A stretch of DNA of 8,641 nt. Source: G039029935 sp039029935 (lineage in GTDB: Bacteria; Chloroflexota; Anaerolineae; Caldilineales; Caldilineaceae). The stretch spans positions 1 through 8,641 of the forward strand of contig JBCCFC010000554.1 in assembly GCA_039029935.1 (NCBI GenBank), given 5' to 3'. The stretch's first letter is position 1; each line of letters starts with the position of its first letter. A program made the position numbers and the translations under genes. This document shows positions 6,701-8,641 of this stretch, one piece after another. Below the pieces are notes generated by a model. That model saw nothing but the letters and a program-made list of their open reading frames with translations. It was not told the origin of the DNA and did no database searches.

Positions 6701-8641
6701 GTCAAGAGTTGTTATTGGAAGGTGAAGGGTTCCGCGCTAATCTGACGATGGATAACACCAGTGATGCGCCGATTGAAGTGGTTGAAATCGACATCCGTGT
6801 CGCCGATCTCGATGGCACAGACCAGACCACTGGCTTTACCTTTATCCCTGAAACACCAACCGCTTTAGGCACAGTTGATGTGGGTGGGCATGTTGCAGGG
6901 GAATGGCTGATTCTGCCAGACAATCTCAATGTGACTTCGCCTGATGGACAGAACTATCAGGTGAGTGCCGTGATTCATTACACATGGGGTGGGATACGGA
7001 CGAGTGTTGAAACTGTGCCACGCCAGATTACGGTATATCCTGCGCCGGAGTTGGTGATTACTTATGAGTTGCCACTTTCAGAACAGAATTGCACAAACTT
7101 TCGAGTAAAGACAACTATTTCTAATCAAGGAATAGGTATTGCGAGGGGTCTTCGATTTCGCTCAACACAACCCTCAATCATAGATAATCAGTCTCAGCTT
7201 CTAATCGGCTTTGAGATTGTCGCAACACTGGTCAATTCTGTCCCACAAGGAGCGTCATTCGATTTATCACTAGGAGATGTTTCTCCGGGTGATACCGTCG
7301 AAATTACTTGGCAATTGCAGGCAAGTCTGCCTGGCCGATTTGTTGGGTTTTCTTCGGATTTTCAACAATCAAATTATCAAGGCCAACTTTTGCCTCCCCT
7401 CATCAGAGAGATAAATACCGTCTTTGTCCCGACGGATCCTGTTAACGGGAATTGTGCTTCTGTACAAAATTTACGCTCAAATCCACCGCTACTGATTGTG
7501 CATGGTATCCAGACATTTGATATGGGGGGAGAAGGGTTTGTCTGTCGGGATGAACCTGTTGAGTTTACGGGTTTCAATAGCACTATCGGGAACGATCTTC
7601 CACGATGGTTAACAGAAAATTACAATGTTTGGCTGGCTCATCTAGAGGCTGTTCCTTTGAGATCATCGCGCCCCGACTATGATGCATGGGGAAACTTACC
7701 TCCCATAGCAACTAATGCACGGTGTCTTGAGAAACAAGTAGAATATTTATATAAACTTACGGGCAGAAAACTCACAATGGTTGCCCATAGCATGGGTGGT
7801 CTTGTATCGAGAGCATGTCTATCGTCAGCACATACAGAAATTTTAGGGTTCACCTTTGGGAGTCGTGGTTGCCGCGATAAGGTACGCGCCTTATACACGA
7901 TGGGTAGCCCACATGGTGGAATCAATACCATATCGCATCTTAAATTACTGGCAGCAGAGCGTAAATGGACGTCATCATTAGCCGACCAGTTGTGCGATGC
8001 ACAAGCCCCTCTCTGTGAAATGAGCTCTGAAAATATGTGGCATTTTAATAGGAGATACCTTAATGACCCCAATGTAAATTATACATTCATTGGTGGTGAT
8101 CATACACCCTTGATCAGGTATGACCTATGGATTAAAGAGTACGATATAGGGCCGATTATTGAAGAATTGGATGGTAAGCATGATGGTATTGTTGGTCGAT
8201 ATAGTGCTGTAGGATGGAAGGCGGGGGAAACTGGATTTGACCCACCAGCATGGCCTCAAGCCTCGCCACCCACACAATATTGGACAGACGAAGTCCATTT
8301 TACTGAGTTTGGTGGTGGGAATTCATATTATGACGCACGCGGCGAGTCATTAGAGTTGAGCCAATCCTATGGCTGTATTGCACATCGCGAATATAAGCTC
8401 AACGAAATCGAGAGACATCTACATCCAGAAAGTCCCATTGATGCTATCTATGAACAACGTCCAGAGACTTGTCGTCCCGTTGACAGTAATATACAGCTCC
8501 GTAATGTCGATAGTAATATGGCAACACAAACACCTAGCCAAGAACAGGCAATCCCCTTCCAGACCATTAATAGCTCATCTGGCGCATTGATTGCAGGTCA
8601 ATCAATTTCCTATACGGTGATGATGGATAATGAGGGTGAAT
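1..8641 (+). CDS. Giant modular extracellular protein with embedded lipase-like domain (partial, both ends missing)
   Basis: Frame 1 was read codon by codon across the window and holds no stop in 2,880 codons; the last base begins the next codon. No start codon choice, ribosome binding site, signal peptide or anchor can be judged because both ends lie outside. The product is a string of beta-rich extracellular modules (two beta-helices, NEW3-like, PKD-like, MAM-like, CARDB, DUF11-like, BACON-like and carboxypeptidase-regulatory-like units) followed by an alpha/beta-hydrolase. I could see no transmembrane segment. Cysteine is nearly absent before residue 1947, as expected for a secreted stalk. 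Role inferred: surface-attached or secreted adhesion and binding protein carrying an esterase or lipase. The openness of the frame is seen directly; domain names come from remembered family patterns; the function is inference. Chloroflexota origin is likely but unproven. Confidence 0.96.
790..1098 (+). other. NEW3-like beta-sandwich module, copy 1
   Basis: Residues 264-366. The segment has the alternating hydrophobic pattern of an Ig-like sandwich, with TVTYVHTLRNSG, then DTVNLSANSSQNW, then a V-x-V-x-V strand. It resembles NEW3 or NPCBM-associated modules, which follow the scheme pattern-N-x-G...D-x-x-x-L...W...P. It pairs with the next module, sharing T-x-x-Y-x-H-x-L-x-N-x-G and DT-x-NLS-x-NSSQ-x-W. 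It acts as a spacer between the two beta-helices. The family name is from memory; BACON-like or other Ig-like folds are alternatives. Confidence 0.6.
1099..1425 (+). other. NEW3-like beta-sandwich module, copy 2
   Basis: Residues 367-475. This is a diverged paralogue of the preceding module: TIVYAHVLTNKG and DTINLSLNSSQGW match TVTYVHTLRNSG and DTVNLSANSSQNW of copy 1. It ends in a Thr/Ala-rich linker (TTATATP) that leads into the second beta-helix. The pair looks like an internal tandem duplication much older than the beta-helix duplication, since only protein-level similarity remains. Inferred role is a rigid spacer. Confidence 0.58.
1426..2616 (+). other. Right-handed parallel beta-helix domain 2 (complete)
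   Basis: Residues 476-872, about 397 residues. It opens with a typical N-terminal cap: RYISTTGND, then CLDRAYPC, then an amphipathic segment ending GDHIKMAGGLYT, the entry to the first coils of many bacterial beta-helices. Coils follow, with rung starts at about residues 570, 595, 619, 641, 663, 686 and 712. It closes with VAIDAG and LGADEYP. The two cysteines (1471 and 1492) sit in the cap and could form a disulfide; they are the only cysteines before position 5839. From 1819 on it duplicates domain 1. No catalytic residues could be assigned, so binding or scaffold function is inferred. Confidence 0.9.
1819..2178 (+). repeat. Long direct repeat within the gene, copy 2
   Basis: Partner of bases 1-360 and in the same reading frame. 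It encodes the central coils of beta-helix 2. Downstream (2179-2616) the two domains remain homologous at protein level, for example in the segment TIIAGHTYGI against TIISGHTYGI, but the DNA is much more diverged. A one-codon length difference there changes the offset from 1,818 to 1,815. Confidence 0.93.
2617..2910 (+). other. PKD-like (Ig-like) domain, copy 1
   Basis: Residues 873-970. The core has ITYVWTASG, the strand-turn typical of PKD domains, followed by an alternating hydrophobic strand (IVTTTATNEAG) and a closing T-x-x-V-E-L strand. PKD folds are extracellular protein-protein or protein-glycan spacers. It pairs with the domain at 3397-3663, sharing SGPA-x-GM / TGPA-x-GM, VRP and ITY-x-W-x-ASG. 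It follows the beta-helix cap directly. The PKD name is from pattern; a generic Ig-like fold is the alternative. Confidence 0.65.
2914..3387 (+). other. MAM/jelly-roll-like domain with an Asp-box
   Basis: Residues 972-1129. It begins FYDGFETGEL...WRIF, the common opening of MAM-like or concanavalin-like jelly-roll domains in bacterial surface proteins. This continues with EGRWSVLLDN, a strand LSFWWKTFGDE, and the closing GDGYAIDEVRV, typical of the last strand of such domains. SDDYGKTW at 3181-3204 fits the Asp-box pattern S-x-D-x-G-x-T-W, known from sialidase-type propellers and also from jelly-rolls of this kind. Likely carbohydrate- or protein-binding; inserted between two PKD-like copies. 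Confidence 0.65.
3397..3663 (+). other. PKD-like (Ig-like) domain, copy 2
   Basis: Residues 1133-1221. It is paralogous to residues 873-970: TGPASGM, VRPETT, ITYRWQASG, VDNLSNEA against VDTLENEV, and a closing T-x-T-F-T-V-D-V strand. The two copies bracket the MAM-like domain, which suggests duplication followed by insertion, or that the triplet moves as a unit. Structural role as for copy 1. Confidence 0.65.
3670..4044 (+). other. CARDB domain
   Basis: Residues 1224-1348. The features fit CARDB (cell-adhesion-related domain of bacteria): opening ADLRVQEFTAP, then TVAWRVQNQG, then WRDRIYLSPDASLDPDTDLAL with acidic positions that could bind calcium, then GEYYLFVVTD, and finally the hallmark VVNENQNENNN at the C-terminal end. 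CARDB modules are Ig-like extracellular adhesion spacers. This is the most confidently named of the non-helix modules. Confidence 0.85.
4054..4452 (+). other. DUF11-like repeat domain
   Basis: Residues 1352-1484. The pattern fits DUF11: ITYTLTVANNG, then DVTLNIVLPAGTTL, then LTWQLGVLQPDE, then ITNRAEV near the C-terminal end, followed by DDNVATV. DUF11 is a beta-sandwich repeated in cell-wall-associated bacterial proteins, and the combination with CARDB directly upstream is common. Spacer or adhesion role is inferred. Confidence 0.83.
4462..4770 (+). other. BACON-like beta-sandwich, copy 1
   Basis: Residues 1488-1590. It shows SAQYTVTLKNTG, then ISWVTVAP, then a gap to SLAAG, a V-x-I-x-A strand and SGYYRDLLSIS, ending IGLTVEV. 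The order strand, W-V-x-V, L-x-x-G, G-Y-x-x-x-L-x-V is the BACON-like pattern found next to carbohydrate-related modules. It heads the first of two tandem units (BACON-like plus carboxypeptidase-regulatory-like). Close relatives are at 5083-5394 and, more diverged, at 6181-6405. Confidence 0.6.
4786..5082 (+). other. Carboxypeptidase-regulatory-like domain, copy 1
   Basis: Residues 1596-1694. The segment HVQNDQGAAVAGASVQL is the classic opening (D-x-x-G-x-x-V-x-G-A-x-V) of carboxypeptidase-regulatory or CNA-B-like folds. It is followed by TSDSNGMAVFDDIEVGAYTY, the usual T-D-x-x-G-x-x-x-F-x-x-L-x-x-G-x-Y signature. These prealbumin-like folds act as stalk or accessory modules. A similar domain follows at 5407-5700. 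Confidence 0.78.
5083..5394 (+). other. BACON-like beta-sandwich, copy 2
   Basis: Residues 1695-1798. It is paralogous to 4462-4770: NQVITIINNGAAPLTG against QYTVTLKNTGAAATGE, IPWVYLGV against ISWVTVAP, and closing IALTVEV against IGLTVEV. It begins the second tandem unit. Codon use and GC are as high as in copy 1. Confidence 0.6.
5407..5700 (+). other. Carboxypeptidase-regulatory-like domain, copy 2
   Basis: Residues 1803-1900. Opening VADTVNQPIANGSVTL, then IDAEGMVQFTALAPGDYNY and RADGYDQGTG, give the same fold signature as copy 1 (G-x-V-x-F-x-x-L-x-x-G-x-Y). It ends at LLDPA. The base composition of the gene changes just after this domain. Confidence 0.78.
5701..6180 (+). other. Beta-rich module of unknown family
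   Basis: Residues 1901-2060. It begins TWEVVPLDGQYAITLTL with a following PPVVFIPE, then contains a Trp-Trp and a single Cys at 5839, and FDIIEIFNPSP, which looks like the N-terminal strand of another Ig-like sandwich. From memory, a T-W-x-V-x-P...Y-x-I-x-L segment after carboxypeptidase-regulatory repeats recurs in giant bacterial surface proteins, but I cannot name a family. GC is clearly lower than in the preceding domains. No catalytic motif is visible. Confidence 0.45.
6181..6405 (+). other. BACON-like segment, diverged copy 3
   Basis: Residues 2061-2135. FSWIQVTSALGAGAW, then AFNLAVTPPATLADGVYNDEI and LKIDV, line up with the W-V-x-V, strand, L-x-x-G-Y-x-D-x-L and TVEV elements of the BACON-like copies at 4462 and 5083. 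It is shorter at the N-terminal side and more diverged, and it lacks an obvious carboxypeptidase-regulatory partner downstream. Confidence 0.5.
6406..7047 (+). other. Unassigned beta-rich region
   Basis: Residues 2136-2349. The first part is rich in His and Tyr (for example YHLHLDRTY) and carries one Cys at 6529. The second part has the strand pattern FRANLTMDNTSDAPIEVV, then VDVGGHVAGEWLILP, then YQVSAVIHYTWGG and closing RQITVYPAPELV, which reads as one or two Ig-like sandwiches. I do not recognise a named family and assign no function. Confidence 0.4.
7048..7428 (+). other. Beta-sandwich module before the hydrolase
   Basis: Residues 2350-2476. Key elements are ISNQGIGIARGLRF, STQPSIIDN, LLIGFEIV, LSLGDVSPGDTVEITWQL, LPGRFVGFSSDF and closing PLIREINTVFV. 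From memory this order of motifs (G-x-G-x-A, QP-x-I-x-x-N, G-D-x-x-P-G, W-x-L, G-x-F, L-I-x-x-x-x-T) recurs in other giant bacterial surface proteins, but I cannot name it. It may be a scaffold that presents the following enzyme. Confidence 0.45.
7483..8436 (+). other. Alpha/beta-hydrolase domain, lipase or esterase type
   Basis: Residues 2495-2812, about 318 residues. PLLIVHGIQ (HG at 7501-7506) is the first beta strand with its oxyanion-hole turn. VAHSMGGLVSRA carries the nucleophile elbow with Ser at 7789-7791 (residue 2597). LYTMGSPHGG follows, as in many lipases. The acid is probably Asp 2728 in KHDGIV (8182-8184), and the base His 2795 (8383-8385) or His 2766 (8296-8298). The first Gly of G-x-S-x-G is Ala, as in Bacillus subtilis LipA (AHSMG). 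Eight Cys lie within or just beyond this domain, which suits an oxidising extracellular location. Substrate is unknown: lipid, ester-linked glycan or polyester are all possible. PGAP1-like esterase is an alternative label. Confidence 0.85.
7789..7791 (+). other. Predicted catalytic serine of the hydrolase
   Basis: This codon encodes Ser 2597 in the AHSMGG elbow, preceded by the hydrophobic strand LTMV. The spacing from the HG oxyanion turn (95 residues) is longer than in minimal lipases, which suggests an insertion after the first strand. Confidence 0.85.
8521..8641 (+). other. Start of a further Ig-like or DUF11-like module (cut by window end)
   Basis: Residues 2841-2880. After a short polar linker, SSSGALIAGQSISYTVMMDN has the G-x-x-I-x-Y-T-V-x-x-x-N pattern that opens DUF11-like and similar beta-sandwiches (compare ITYTLTVANNG at 4138). 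It shows that the protein continues after the hydrolase with more stalk modules, so the enzyme is internal, not C-terminal. Confidence 0.55.

Noticed and set aside
7429..7482. Possible start of a separate lipase gene after the linker
   Set aside because: The frame is continuous through the linker, with no stop, no Shine-Dalgarno-like sequence and no ATG or other convincing start ahead of the first beta strand at 7489.

Overview
The whole window is the inside of one giant protein-coding gene on the + strand. Reading from base 1, frame 1 is open for 2,880 consecutive codons with no stop codon. Neither the start nor the end of the gene lies in the window, so the full protein is longer than 2,880 residues. 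I see no RNA gene, promoter, terminator, mobile element or CRISPR array. Residue numbers below are codon numbers counted from base 1, not from the true start.

The product looks like an extracellular or surface-anchored modular protein. In order it shows: the C-terminal part of a right-handed beta-helix (1-786); two NEW3-like beta-sandwich modules (790-1425); a second, complete beta-helix (1426-2616) that duplicates the first; two paralogous PKD-like domains on either side of a MAM/jelly-roll-like domain with an Asp-box (2617-3663); a CARDB domain (3670-4044); a DUF11-like domain (4054-4452); two tandem units of a BACON-like sandwich plus a carboxypeptidase-regulatory-like domain (4462-5700); a poorly recognised beta-rich section holding a third BACON-like copy (5701-7428); an alpha/beta-hydrolase of lipase type with an AHSMGG nucleophile elbow (7483-8436); and the start of a further Ig-like module (8521-end).

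The mixture of low-cysteine, Thr/Asn/Gln/Val-rich beta modules with beta-helix caps (a Cys-Leu...Pro-Cys segment at the N-terminal end and SPAIDAG...IGADEY at the C-terminal end) is typical of very large secreted proteins of Chloroflexota. With roughly balanced GC, a filamentous member such as Herpetosiphon or a relative is a reasonable guess, but this is inference from style and not a match. The beta modules would act as a long stalk and binding surface. The embedded hydrolase would supply an ester-cleaving activity held at the cell surface.

The most notable signals are: a 360-bp block repeated at an exact 1,818-bp offset with about 92% DNA identity inside the same reading frame; a composition break near 5700 that coincides with a domain boundary; and an apparently complete lipase-like catalytic domain inside a giant adhesin-like protein.
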